64,000 bases of DNA, from positions 496,001 through 560,000 of the forward strand of contig CAYUSP010000001.1 of assembly GCA_964447405.1 (NCBI GenBank), in the 5' to 3' direction. The position numbers were made by a program, and so were the translations under genes. Positions 33,394 to 41,533 of this stretch are shown here, in pieces (position 1 is the first letter of the stretch; the number at the start of each line of letters is the position of its first letter). Source of the stretch: JALNZF01 sp964447405. GTDB taxonomy: Bacteria; Nitrospirota; UBA9217. Under the pieces are notes generated by a model. It searched no databases. It had not been told where the DNA came from and saw nothing but the letters and a program-made list of their open reading frames with translations.

Positions 33394-33863
33394 TGCTGCG
33401 TACAGCAACGAAGCATGATAATACCATCACTGCAGTGTGCCTGATCATTTCGCTATTGTCCTTTTTGCTCACTGCTGGAGGATGCTCATCAGGCATTCCG
33501 AAGATAGAGGTCCAGGAACCGGAAGCCTGGATTTCACCGCTTATTATCGGTTCAGGATCCATATTCATGAAGATCGAAAATTCGGGAGACGGCAAGGATA
33601 CGCTGATTGGCGCGGAACTGGATGTGCCCGGCTCACTGGTGGAACTTCATGACGTAGATGACCGGAAAATGATCAAAACCGACAGTATCACGGTCCCGGC
33701 AAAAAACATCGTGCATTTGAGGCCTGCGGGCGTGCATATCATGGTCTTCAAACTGCCTAAAGAGTTGATAGGCGGCCGTCCCTGTACCTTGACCCTGATG
33801 TTCGCAAAGTCAGGAAGAATCAGCGTCCCCCTGCAGTTTAAAAGTAATGCAATTAACCGTTAA
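33393..33863 (+). CDS. PCuAC-like lipoprotein (copper chaperone family)
   Basis: 156 aa. Hydrophobic signal with a cysteine at about residue 31 (TAGGC), probably a lipoprotein. The beta-sandwich domain keeps the Cu(I)-ligand pattern of PCuAC/DUF461: LHDVDDRKM, then HLRPAGVHIMVF, i.e. two histidines and two methionines in the family order. PCuAC proteins deliver copper to the CuA or CuB sites of oxidases. No oxidase is nearby; the next gene is a monoheme beta-propeller cytochrome. Start overlaps the TPR gene stop. Confidence 0.75.
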   Translation: MLRTATKHDNTITAVCLIISLLSFLLTAGGCSSGIPKIEVQEPEAWISPLIIGSGSIFMKIENSGDGKDTLIGAELDVPGSLVELHDVDDRKMIKTDSITVPAKNIVHLRPAGVHIMVFKLPKELIGGRPCTLTLMFAKSGRISVPLQFKSNAINR

Positions 33864-33903
33864 AAAGAGGCTGGTATTAAACATCTAAAGTTATAATTTG
33901 GTG

Positions 33904-33932
33904 TTGACGCGGACAAAAGCATGTGTTAGTTT
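33904..33932 (+). promoter_or_regulatory. Possible promoter of the beta-propeller cytochrome gene
   Basis: TTGACG (33904-33909), 17 bp, TAGTTT (33927-33932). The -10 match is modest. Downstream at 33958-33977 the leader has a CCTTTT/AAAAGG hairpin running into a perfect AAAAGGAGGTG. Confidence 0.4.
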
Positions 33933-34067
33933 ACTTCACCTTCTAAAAGATAAATACCCTTTTTATAAAAGGAGGTGGTTCGAAAAAAGCACTTAGAATC
34001 AGAGCCGCATATTTTAGAGTTCCATTGGGTTTAATTCCATTAACGATAAAGAACGGGGAGGAATGGC

Positions 34068-35216
34068 ATGATGAGAAAATTTGCATTGATCGCAGTAGTG
34101 ATTATTGTAGTCTGCTTCACTTATTTGAGCTTTACCGCGGTTGACACCAGGACGCAGACTGCTGTTGCATCCGGCAATACCTACAGCGGAACCGTGTATG
34201 TTGCAGGGATGGGCGGCCACTTTGCCAAGGCTGATGTAACAATTGACCCTAGCAATGCGAACGAGCCGGTGAAGGTGAACAGCCTTGATAAGGTTGATAT
34301 CGGTGACAAAAAGACGCATCCGACCCATGATGCACGCATAGATTCCAATGATCCTAACATATTGTTCTGGTCAACGTATGTTCTTGACCCGAACAACAAG
34401 CAGCATGTAGGCAAGACCGATCTCAAAACCGGCAAAGTGATCAAGGACGTCGCAATGAGCCCGGATGCAAGCGCTCCCGGCACGAAGCCCCCGATCTATT
34501 GCGCTTCCGGCCAGAGCAAAAACTTTTATATGCCCGTGTTTATGGGCATGGAAGGTTACATTGATGTGTTTGATAAAGCCACACTTACCCATAAGGAAAG
34601 GGCATGGGTCAGTGATCTTGGCTACGAAAAAGGAACCTACAAGTTCACGCACGGTATCAACTCTCCGGACATGAAGACCTTCCTCGTGGTTCTGAACCAG
34701 GCCAAGGACGGCAAAGGCAACGGCAACATTGATTTCATTCTTGTGGATATGGCATCGCTGGAAAAAGGGAAACTGAAGAAAATCGCAAAGGCCACCTTGA
34801 AGGGCGAGCCGGATAAGACTATCACCTTCCGCCAGTATTTCTCCAATGATGGCACCAAGATATTCCAGTCAGCGGGCGACCGCCTCTGGGTACTTGATGC
34901 AAAGACCCTTGCTCTTATCGACGAGAAGATGCTGCCAGCAGGAAACCAGATCCATGATGCACAGCCGACCGCTGATGACAAGTTCGCGCTCCTGACCGTA
35001 CGCACGGTCACGGCGGGCTGCGATGCGGATGGCAAGGCGATCGTAAAAGAAGGCAAGGGCGTTGACATCACCGATGGCACGTTTATGCTGTATGATATTA
35101 CCGCGAAGACGCTGAACGACAAATCCACCTCGACCTGCCTGGCCTGCCACAAGAACATGGGGCTTGGCGACAAGAACGCAGTCCTCTGCGGTCTTGACAC
35201 CAACTGGAAGAAGTAG
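34068..35216 (+). CDS. Periplasmic monoheme c-type cytochrome with beta-propeller (NosZ/YVTN-like)
   Basis: 382 aa. Signal anchor MRKFALIAVVIIVVCFTYLS, then repeated blades (HPTHDARIDSNDPNILFW; KFTHGINSPDMKTFLVV; FRQYFSNDGTKIFQSAGDRLWVLDAKT; QIHDAQPTADDKFALLTV) typical of YVTN/nitrous-oxide-reductase-like propellers, and one CLACH heme site close to the C-terminus. Histidines at the start of several blades are regularly placed. It is probably an electron carrier or a redox/metal enzyme in the periplasm. GGGGAGG lies upstream of the ATG at 34068. A strong terminator follows, then an ABC exporter gene pair. Confidence 0.75.
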   Translation: MMRKFALIAVVIIVVCFTYLSFTAVDTRTQTAVASGNTYSGTVYVAGMGGHFAKADVTIDPSNANEPVKVNSLDKVDIGDKKTHPTHDARIDSNDPNILFWSTYVLDPNNKQHVGKTDLKTGKVIKDVAMSPDASAPGTKPPIYCASGQSKNFYMPVFMGMEGYIDVFDKATLTHKERAWVSDLGYEKGTYKFTHGINSPDMKTFLVVLNQAKDGKGNGNIDFILVDMASLEKGKLKKIAKATLKGEPDKTITFRQYFSNDGTKIFQSAGDRLWVLDAKTLALIDEKMLPAGNQIHDAQPTADDKFALLTVRTVTAGCDADGKAIVKEGKGVDITDGTFMLYDITAKTLNDKSTSTCLACHKNMGLGDKNAVLCGLDTNWKK

Positions 35217-35244
35217 TAATCTGAAATCAAAGAATGAACTAACA

Positions 35245-35283
35245 AACCTTCTCTGCGGGGCTTCCCGTGGAGAAGGTTTTTTT
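35245..35283 (+). terminator. Rho-independent terminator after the beta-propeller cytochrome
   Basis: AACCTTCTC pairs with GAGAAGGTT, with an inner CGGG/CCCG stem, followed by a run of T to 35283. Confidence 0.88.
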
Positions 35284-35300
35284 ATGCTATTATAATAATC

Positions 35301-36497
35301 ATGGCTGATCAATTTACCCTTTCTTCAATGGCAATCAGGAATTTGCGCAGACGTCCTCTGCGCACGGGCATACTGATCGCTGCCCTGTCCCTGATGGTGG
35401 CGGCGCTCGTATTTGCCCTTTCGTTCGTTTTGCGGGTAAATGCCAGCATTCAGCTGACCTCAGACCGTCTCGGCGCCGACCTCCTTATTGTGCCGACAGG
35501 CGCGCGGGGAGCAGCTGAGGATATCCTGGTCGAGAACCGCGCCACTTCGTTTTACATGAACAAGTCCTTCCTGGACCGGATCGGGAAGGTAAAGGGCATT
35601 GAAAAGGTTTCCGCGCAAACCTATCTTGTCACCTTGACGGGTTTGTGCTGTTCTGTTCCTTCATCCATGGTGGTTGCCTTTGATCAGGATACCGACTTTA
35701 TCGTGACCCCATGGCTCAAGAACAAACTGGGGAGAAAACTCAAGAAAGGCGAGGCAGTCGTTGGCAGCGAGTCTGCTTACAACATCAGCCTGGGGCTTGT
35801 GGATGTGGAAGGCATGCTGTTCGGCAGCGTGTTCAAAATGGTTGGCGTACTCGACAAAACAGGGTCAGGGCTGGACACTGCTGTGTTCGTCAGCGACGAA
35901 AATATCCGTGAACTCATCGATAACAGCAAAGCGGACATCAAGCCCGATCAGATTTCGGTGATCTTTGCGAAAATCGGCAAGGGTGTGGACGCTTACAAGG
36001 TCATGTCGGATATAGAAGGCACGATGATCGAAGTTGATGTCGTCATGCGCAAAGACATCGGCAAAAGCCTGCTCACCACGCTGGAAGATATCAGAAAAAT
36101 CTTCTACCTCACCATGGCGCTCGCGACTCTGCTTTCCCTGTTTCTTGTCTGGGCTATTTTTACCGCCATCGCGAATGAACGGACCCGTGAAGTGGGCATC
36201 ATGCGAGCGCTCGGAGCAAAGGAAAGGCATGTGGTAAGCCTCTTTCTGTTCGAGGTCCTGGTGCTGGGAGCGATCGGGAGTATCGTGGGGATTCTTGCCG
36301 GAACATCGCTGACGTTCTTGATGGCTAAGAGCTTCTCGATACTGAAAAACCTTCCGGTTGACCTGAGTCTGACAGCTCGCATCGTCATTTCCCTGTCCGG
36401 TCTGCTCTTTGGTACTGGTATCTGCGTCCTGGGAGCTCTTTCCCCGGTACAAAGACTTAAGAAACTGGAGCCGTTGCTAGTTCTCAAACAGGAGTGA
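35301..36497 (+). CDS. FtsX/MacB-type ABC transporter permease
   Basis: 398 aa. N-terminal helix (GILIAALSLMVAALVFALSF), a periplasmic domain of about 220 residues (LGADLLIVPTGARGAAEDIL...), and three C-terminal helices with the fold signature ANERTREVGIMRALGAKERHV. The C-terminal LLVLKQE is common in this group. The periplasmic domain includes CCS (GLCCSVPSS), a vicinal cysteine pair that is unusual. With the adjacent ATPase it forms an exporter or a lipoprotein/periplasmic mechanotransmission machine. The ATG follows a TATAAT-like stretch (35291-35296) by four bases. Confidence 0.88.
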   Translation: MADQFTLSSMAIRNLRRRPLRTGILIAALSLMVAALVFALSFVLRVNASIQLTSDRLGADLLIVPTGARGAAEDILVENRATSFYMNKSFLDRIGKVKGIEKVSAQTYLVTLTGLCCSVPSSMVVAFDQDTDFIVTPWLKNKLGRKLKKGEAVVGSESAYNISLGLVDVEGMLFGSVFKMVGVLDKTGSGLDTAVFVSDENIRELIDNSKADIKPDQISVIFAKIGKGVDAYKVMSDIEGTMIEVDVVMRKDIGKSLLTTLEDIRKIFYLTMALATLLSLFLVWAIFTAIANERTREVGIMRALGAKERHVVSLFLFEVLVLGAIGSIVGILAGTSLTFLMAKSFSILKNLPVDLSLTARIVISLSGLLFGTGICVLGALSPVQRLKKLEPLLVLKQE

Positions 36498-36500
36498 TAC

Positions 36501-37181
36501 GTGTCCCGTATAGCACTGAACGCTGTGACCAAAACCTATAGTGTCGGAGACCAAATCATCCGCGCGGTCAGTGATGTGACCCTGGAGATCAATAAGGGTG
36601 ATTTTATCTCCATTGTCGGGCATTCTGGTTCTGGAAAAACGACGCTGCTCTCCATGATCGGAGGCATCACCAGCCCGTCGTCTGGATCGATATTGTTTGA
36701 TGGCGTGGACCTCTCCGCGCTCGGGAGCGACCAGCTTTCCGAATACCGCAGCCGCAAGATAGGCTTCATGTTCCAGTTTGCCAGCCTGCTTCCCATGCTG
36801 ACAGTCCAGGAAAATCTTATGCTTCCAACGGCATTCACGGAACAGCCCGAGTTGCTGGAAAAGGCAGGGGAAAAGGCGGCTGAACTCCTGAAACTGGTTG
36901 GCCTGGCTGATAAGATCGGCCACTTCCCCCCTCAACTCTCCGGCGGCCAGCAGCGGCGCGTGGCCATAGCTCGCGCATTCATCAATGATCCCGTTATAAT
37001 TCTGGCGGATGAGCCGACCGGCGATCTGGATGAGGATACGGAAATGGACATGATGAATTTTATAAAGACCATGAACAATGCATATCAGACAACGTTCATC
37101 ATGGTCACTCATAATACCGATCTCGCAAAAAAGGCGCAGCGCAGGCTTCGGATGACGCAGGGTCTGCTTCAGGAACAGTAA
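36501..37181 (+). CDS. LolD/MacB-type ABC transporter ATP-binding protein
   Basis: 226 aa. Walker A GHSGSGKTT, Q loop MFQFASLLPMLTVQENLMLP, signature LSGGQQRRVAIARAFI, Walker B IILADEPTGDLD and H loop VTHNTD. The start is GTG at 36501 with GGAG nine bases upstream and only 3 bp from the permease stop, so the two genes are coupled. It is the cytoplasmic ATPase of the transporter encoded by the preceding gene. Confidence 0.9.
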   Translation: MSRIALNAVTKTYSVGDQIIRAVSDVTLEINKGDFISIVGHSGSGKTTLLSMIGGITSPSSGSILFDGVDLSALGSDQLSEYRSRKIGFMFQFASLLPMLTVQENLMLPTAFTEQPELLEKAGEKAAELLKLVGLADKIGHFPPQLSGGQQRRVAIARAFINDPVIILADEPTGDLDEDTEMDMMNFIKTMNNAYQTTFIMVTHNTDLAKKAQRRLRMTQGLLQEQ

Positions 37182-37248
37182 TTCCGCACTAGTCCTGTTT
37201 TTGTTACATCTCGAACATTCTTCCTCCTCCAGAAATACCAATCCGCAA

Positions 37249-37277
37249 TTGACATCCACAGCATAACAGTTTACATT
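37249..37277 (+). promoter_or_regulatory. sigma70-type promoter for the hybrid kinase gene
   Basis: TTGACA (37249-37254), 17 bp, TACATT (37272-37277). The predicted start near 37284 lies 3 nt before an ATG (37287) that opens a 23-codon frame ending at 37358, inside the kinase gene whose ATG is at 37345. Confidence 0.5.
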
Positions 37278-37344
37278 ATCCCTGATATGCAGAAACGCTC
37301 CGGCAGGTTGTATCTGACCGGTCGGCGTTCACAGGCGATATCTC

Positions 37345-39945
37345 ATGAGAAAAAATAACCAGGAACAAAGGATCATCCACTATTCGATCGCTGGCGGTCT
37401 GCTGTTTTGGGTAATCGACGCCTTCATGGATTCTGCCGTCTTCAGAAGTGGTTCCTTTCTGGATTCACTTATCCTGAAACCCTCCGCGCATGAGCTGTAT
37501 TTTCGCATACTCTTCTTCGTCGGTTTTGTCGCATTCGGGATCGTTGTATCAAGAATCATGGCGAAGCGCCGACAGGTTGAGGAACGGTATGAGAATCTCG
37601 TTGAATTATCCGCGGACATAATATATATCGCTGGCACAGACGGGAAAATACAGTATTTGAACGATGCCGGATGCCGCACTCTTGGATTGAAGACTGATGA
37701 GGCAGCAGGAAAACCGTTGCTTGACGTTATTCACCCCGATGACAGACAGCGAGCTGCAGAACAGTTGACCAGAATGCTCGCAGACGGAAAAGACTCATTC
37801 AACTGTGAAAAGAGATTTGTCAGCAAAACCGGAGCAACCTTTAGTGTATTAGGCAGTATCCGCGTGCTCAGGGATGCTATGGGGGTGGTCATCGGTACGC
37901 AGAGTATTTGTCGGGATGTAACCGAACAGAAACGGAGCGAGGAACTGCTGCAAAAGGCACTCCATCTTTCGGAAAACGAAAAAGCCCGGTCAATGTCCAT
38001 TCTGTCCGCGATCGGCGACGGTATTAGTATTCAAAACACTGACTTTAAAATCGTGTATCAGAATCAGATCCATAAAAAACTGAGCAGTGGAGACTGTCTT
38101 GGTCAAACGTGTTATCAGGCGTATGCGCATAGAGAGGATGTTTGCCCCGAATGTCCCGTGGCCGAGTCGTTCAAAGATGGGGAGATCCATACTCATCAAA
38201 AGATCATTCAGACCAACGGAGAAACGCGCGTACTCGAAATCAAAGCTTCACCCTTAAGGGATGCCGATGGGACGATAGTGGCGGGCATTGAGGCTGTCCG
38301 CGACATCACTGCCCGTAAAAAAGCGGATGAAAAACTGAAGCTGTTTTCCGAGGCGATTGAAGCGGCTACGGACGGAATTCAGATTGTTGATCTGGATGGG
38401 GCAATTGTTTATTCCAACAAGGCGGTTCATGCTATTTACGGTTATTCACCGGAAGAACTTGCGGGGCGGCATGTCAATGACATGAACGTGGACAAGGAAT
38501 TCGCCGGGCGGGTCATTCTTCCCGCCATCCAGGATACCGGGCATTGGAACGGTGAATTGACCGTCATTCACAAGGAGGGGAAGACCTTCCCCATATGGCT
38601 TTCAACGTCCATGGTCAGGGACGATACCGGATCACCCATCGCCATGATCGGGATTATCCGGGACGTTTCCGAACGGAAACAGGCAGAGGACATACTCAAA
38701 CGCCACCATGAACAGCTCATGAGGCTCGTCGAAGAGCGTACGCGTGAGCTTTCGACTGCTAATGAAAAGCTCCGTAGAGAAATCGCGGACCGTGAAAAGA
38801 TGGAAACGGAGCTGCTGAAAGCACAGAAACTCGAATCGCTCGGCATTCTCGCCGGCGGCATTGCGCACGATTTCAATAATCTGCTCGCCGCGATCATGGG
38901 GAACATTTCCCTTGCAATGCTGGATCTGAACCCGGAGGCGGGAGTGTACGGTCAATTGGAGGCTGCTGAAAAAGCATCTCTCCGGGCGCAGGACCTGACA
39001 CAGCAACTGCTGACTTTTTCCAAGGGGGGTTCACCGGTCAAAAAAACCCTATCCGTCAAGGACCTGATTGAGGAGGCAGCCGCATTTGCCCTCAGAGGCT
39101 CGCGGGTAAGCTATGATTTTCATTTCGATGAGCAGCTCTGGCGGGTCGAAGCTGATTTCGGGCAAATCAGCCAGGTCATTCATAACCTCGTCATCAATGC
39201 TGACCACGCCATGCCCGAGGGCGGCATGATAATGATTACCTGCGAGAATTCGACAATTACGGACTCCACGGGAATTCCGCTGCGGCTTGGCGATTATGTG
39301 AAGATCAGCGTGCAGGACCATGGTGTCGGGATTACCAAGGAACACCTTGCGAAGATTTTCGATCCCTATTTCACCACAAAGCAAAAGGGTAGCGGCCTCG
39401 GTCTGGCAACATGCTACTCCATTATCAGGAAGCATGGAGGTCATATATCCGCCGTTTCAGAACTGGGGAAGAGCACTACCTTCACGCTCTATCTACCCGC
39501 ATCAATGAAGCGGGAAATGCCGGAAAAAAAGACTGAGGGAATGCAGCTAAGGACCGGCACGGGGAAGATCCTGCTTATGGACGACGAGCAGAATGTGCGC
39601 CAGACAACAGGTGCAGTGCTTGCGCGGCTCGGGTATACCGTTGAATTCGCGGAGGATGGCGTACAGGCTATTGAACACTATCAGCATGCGCGTGAAGCCG
39701 GCGCTCCCTTTGACGCAGTCATCATGGACCTTACCATTCCGGGAGGAATGGGAGGGAAAGATGCTGTGCAAAAGCTGCTTCAGATTGATCCGGACCTCAA
39801 GGCGATCGTATCGAGCGGCTATTCAAATGATCCTATCATGGCGGAATACAGCAAGTATGGTTTTCGCGGTGTTGTTGCCAAACCCTACCGGATCAATGAT
39901 CTGGGAGAAACATTGCAGAAGGTGCTGCGGAAAAGTCCTGTTTAA
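37345..39945 (+). CDS. Multi-PAS hybrid sensor histidine kinase with receiver domain
   Basis: 866 aa. Two membrane helices (about 14-32 and 51-70) with a short periplasmic loop, three PAS domains (about 80-200, 215-330, 335-450), a coiled coil (EERTRELSTANEKLRREIAD), HisKA with His508 in LAGGIAHDFNNLLAAI, HATPase (DHGVGIT, GSGLGLATCYSI) and a C-terminal receiver with Asp795 (VIMDLTIPG). The middle PAS has cysteines (CLGQTCYQ, CPECPV) that might bind a cofactor. The 'HDFNN' H box is the type common in hybrid kinases without a cognate DNA-binding regulator nearby. The output partner is unknown. Confidence 0.9.
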   Translation: MRKNNQEQRIIHYSIAGGLLFWVIDAFMDSAVFRSGSFLDSLILKPSAHELYFRILFFVGFVAFGIVVSRIMAKRRQVEERYENLVELSADIIYIAGTDGKIQYLNDAGCRTLGLKTDEAAGKPLLDVIHPDDRQRAAEQLTRMLADGKDSFNCEKRFVSKTGATFSVLGSIRVLRDAMGVVIGTQSICRDVTEQKRSEELLQKALHLSENEKARSMSILSAIGDGISIQNTDFKIVYQNQIHKKLSSGDCLGQTCYQAYAHREDVCPECPVAESFKDGEIHTHQKIIQTNGETRVLEIKASPLRDADGTIVAGIEAVRDITARKKADEKLKLFSEAIEAATDGIQIVDLDGAIVYSNKAVHAIYGYSPEELAGRHVNDMNVDKEFAGRVILPAIQDTGHWNGELTVIHKEGKTFPIWLSTSMVRDDTGSPIAMIGIIRDVSERKQAEDILKRHHEQLMRLVEERTRELSTANEKLRREIADREKMETELLKAQKLESLGILAGGIAHDFNNLLAAIMGNISLAMLDLNPEAGVYGQLEAAEKASLRAQDLTQQLLTFSKGGSPVKKTLSVKDLIEEAAAFALRGSRVSYDFHFDEQLWRVEADFGQISQVIHNLVINADHAMPEGGMIMITCENSTITDSTGIPLRLGDYVKISVQDHGVGITKEHLAKIFDPYFTTKQKGSGLGLATCYSIIRKHGGHISAVSELGKSTTFTLYLPASMKREMPEKKTEGMQLRTGTGKILLMDDEQNVRQTTGAVLARLGYTVEFAEDGVQAIEHYQHAREAGAPFDAVIMDLTIPGGMGGKDAVQKLLQIDPDLKAIVSSGYSNDPIMAEYSKYGFRGVVAKPYRINDLGETLQKVLRKSPV

Positions 39946-39955
39946 AACTTCATCC

Positions 39956-39996
39956 AAAAAAAAAGGCACTTGGCGTTTGCCAGTGCCCTTTTTTTA
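39956..39996. terminator. Bidirectional rho-independent terminator
   Basis: GGCACTTGGC and GCCAGTGCC pair around GTTT, flanked by a run of A on the left and of T on the right. It separates the plus-strand kinase from the converging minus-strand mltD. Confidence 0.88.
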
Positions 39997-40005
39997 TAAC
40001 TGGCG

Positions 40006-41346
40006 CTATATAAGATCAGTATCTACGATCAGCTTGATCTTCTGTCCGACGCGAACTGAAGTGTTGATTCCTGTGTTCCATTCCCGAATATTGGCGACCG
40101 TAACGTTGTGTTTTTTCGCGATCCGCTGGAGTGTTTCGCCGCGTCTAACCCGGTATAGAATTTGCTGCTGCCTGACGGCCTGCTGGGCCGTAGTTAAATA
40201 GTTCAGGTTGCGATCCTTCCCATTCAGGTCGATAGGAATGAGTATGTGCCTGCCTGGATCCAGTCTGCTGTTTCTGATACGGTTTATATCACGGATGGAT
40301 TCGATCGTGGTGTTGTAGTGTTTTGCGAGCGATGCAAGGGAATCGCCTTTTTTAACCTCGTGTCGTTCCCAACGGATCTTCTGCTCCGGCGGTATGGCAG
40401 TATAATTGGCAAGAAAAATATCCTTCCTTCCAGCCGGAATCCTGAGCGTGTAGTTGGTGAAGTGGGGCGGTGTTACCCAACGTTTCAGTTCAGGATTCAG
40501 ATCTTTGATCTCCTGATAGGTGCACTCGACGCACTTTGCCACAAGGCGCAGATCGATACATTCTTCTATCGCGACCACATCATAAGTAAAAGGTTCGATT
40601 TTTGAAGAAATGAACCCGTACGCTTCCGGATTTTTAGCAATGATGGTGGCAGCCATGTACTTCGGGACATAGTTCTTGGTCTCTTTGCGGATAAACCGCG
40701 ATGCTTTCAGGTCCCAGAAGTCATCCGAGCGTGTTCTGAGAACAGCACGCTGTACCTTGCCAGCGCCGGCATTGTATGACGCAAGGGCAAGGGGCCAGGA
40801 GCCAAACAGATTATGCAAGTCTTTAAGATGTTCTGCGGCAGCCATCGTGGATTTAATAGGATCCTTCCGTTCATCGATCCACCAATCAATCTTAAGGCCA
40901 TAGAGTTTTCCGGTCGCCGGCATGAATTGCCAGGGTCCTACTGCGCGAGCCCAGGAAACTGCATAGGGATTGAAACCGCTTTCTATCATCGCAATATATA
41001 CGAGATCCTCGGGAAGGTTCTTTTCCCGGAAGATATCCTTCATAAGGGGGATGTATCGCGCAGAACGGTCGAGCCAAATCTGGAAAACATCGCGGCCGCG
41101 AGTCTTAAAATATTCAAGATGATTTTCCACGCTGTCGTTCAGAATCATCGGAATATGGTAGAGTTTAGCATCATCTATGTCATCGATGAGTTCCTCGAGC
41201 TGAGCGACATCATCTGAAGGCGGCTTCAACTGGGAAGGAATTATACCAGTACTGTGCTGGGGGAGCGGTTCTGCGATTGTTGAAGGTGGCAGGAAGGCCG
41301 CAACACAGCCTCCTATAAGAAGAAAATGCAATAAACTACGTTTCAT
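40006..41346 (-). CDS. mltD: Membrane-bound lytic murein transglycosylase D, LysM-containing
   Basis: 446 aa. N-terminal signal (MKRSLLHFLLIGGCVAAFLP; a cysteine at 14 could be lipidated). The SLT catalytic domain spans about 95-230 with catalytic Glu122 in YIAMIESGFNPYAVS and SYNAGAGKV. Two LysM repeats (about 330-375 and 395-440: HEVKKGDSLASLAKHYN; YRVRRGETLQRIAKKHN) bind peptidoglycan. It cleaves glycan strands to 1,6-anhydro ends. GAGGAGG precedes the ATG, and a consensus promoter is at 41368-41396. Confidence 0.92.
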   Translation of the reverse strand: MKRSLLHFLLIGGCVAAFLPPSTIAEPLPQHSTGIIPSQLKPPSDDVAQLEELIDDIDDAKLYHIPMILNDSVENHLEYFKTRGRDVFQIWLDRSARYIPLMKDIFREKNLPEDLVYIAMIESGFNPYAVSWARAVGPWQFMPATGKLYGLKIDWWIDERKDPIKSTMAAAEHLKDLHNLFGSWPLALASYNAGAGKVQRAVLRTRSDDFWDLKASRFIRKETKNYVPKYMAATIIAKNPEAYGFISSKIEPFTYDVVAIEECIDLRLVAKCVECTYQEIKDLNPELKRWVTPPHFTNYTLRIPAGRKDIFLANYTAIPPEQKIRWERHEVKKGDSLASLAKHYNTTIESIRDINRIRNSRLDPGRHILIPIDLNGKDRNLNYLTTAQQAVRQQQILYRVRRGETLQRIAKKHNVTVANIREWNTGINTSVRVGQKIKLIVDTDLI

Positions 41347-41367
41347 CGAACCTCCTCATCTTCCTTA

Positions 41368-41396
41368 AAAATAACTCATTTTCGTCCTTGTGTCAA
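41368..41396 (-). promoter_or_regulatory. mltD: sigma70 promoter of mltD
   Basis: On the minus strand TTGACA (forward 41391-41396), 17 bp, TATTTT (forward 41368-41373). The leader of about 15 nt holds GAGGAGG. Confidence 0.65.
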
Positions 41397-41496
41397 GAAA
41401 TATGAGATAAAACTATAATTACTTGTCCATTGAAAAGCATCATCACTGTATTTGAAAAAGACCCATTCAGGACAGCAAGTCATGCCATAATTACAC

Positions 41497-41525
41497 TTGT
41501 AATCGTCCTTTCTGTTCTGTATCAT
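41497..41525 (+). promoter_or_regulatory. queE: sigma70-type promoter close to the queE start
   Basis: TTGTAA (41497-41502), 17 bp, TATCAT (41520-41525). The predicted start near 41532 is about 2 nt before the ATG at 41534. Confidence 0.5.
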
Positions 41526-41533
41526 TTGAAACT

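Noticed and set aside
33864..34067. Possible riboswitch ahead of the beta-propeller cytochrome gene
   Set aside because: By eye there is no c-di-GMP, cobalamin or other recognised core; only a small hairpin and a Shine-Dalgarno-like stretch are visible.
35291..35296. TATAAT just before the FtsX-type permease as a promoter
   Set aside because: No -35-like sequence lies 16-18 bp upstream; that space is occupied by the terminator hairpin.
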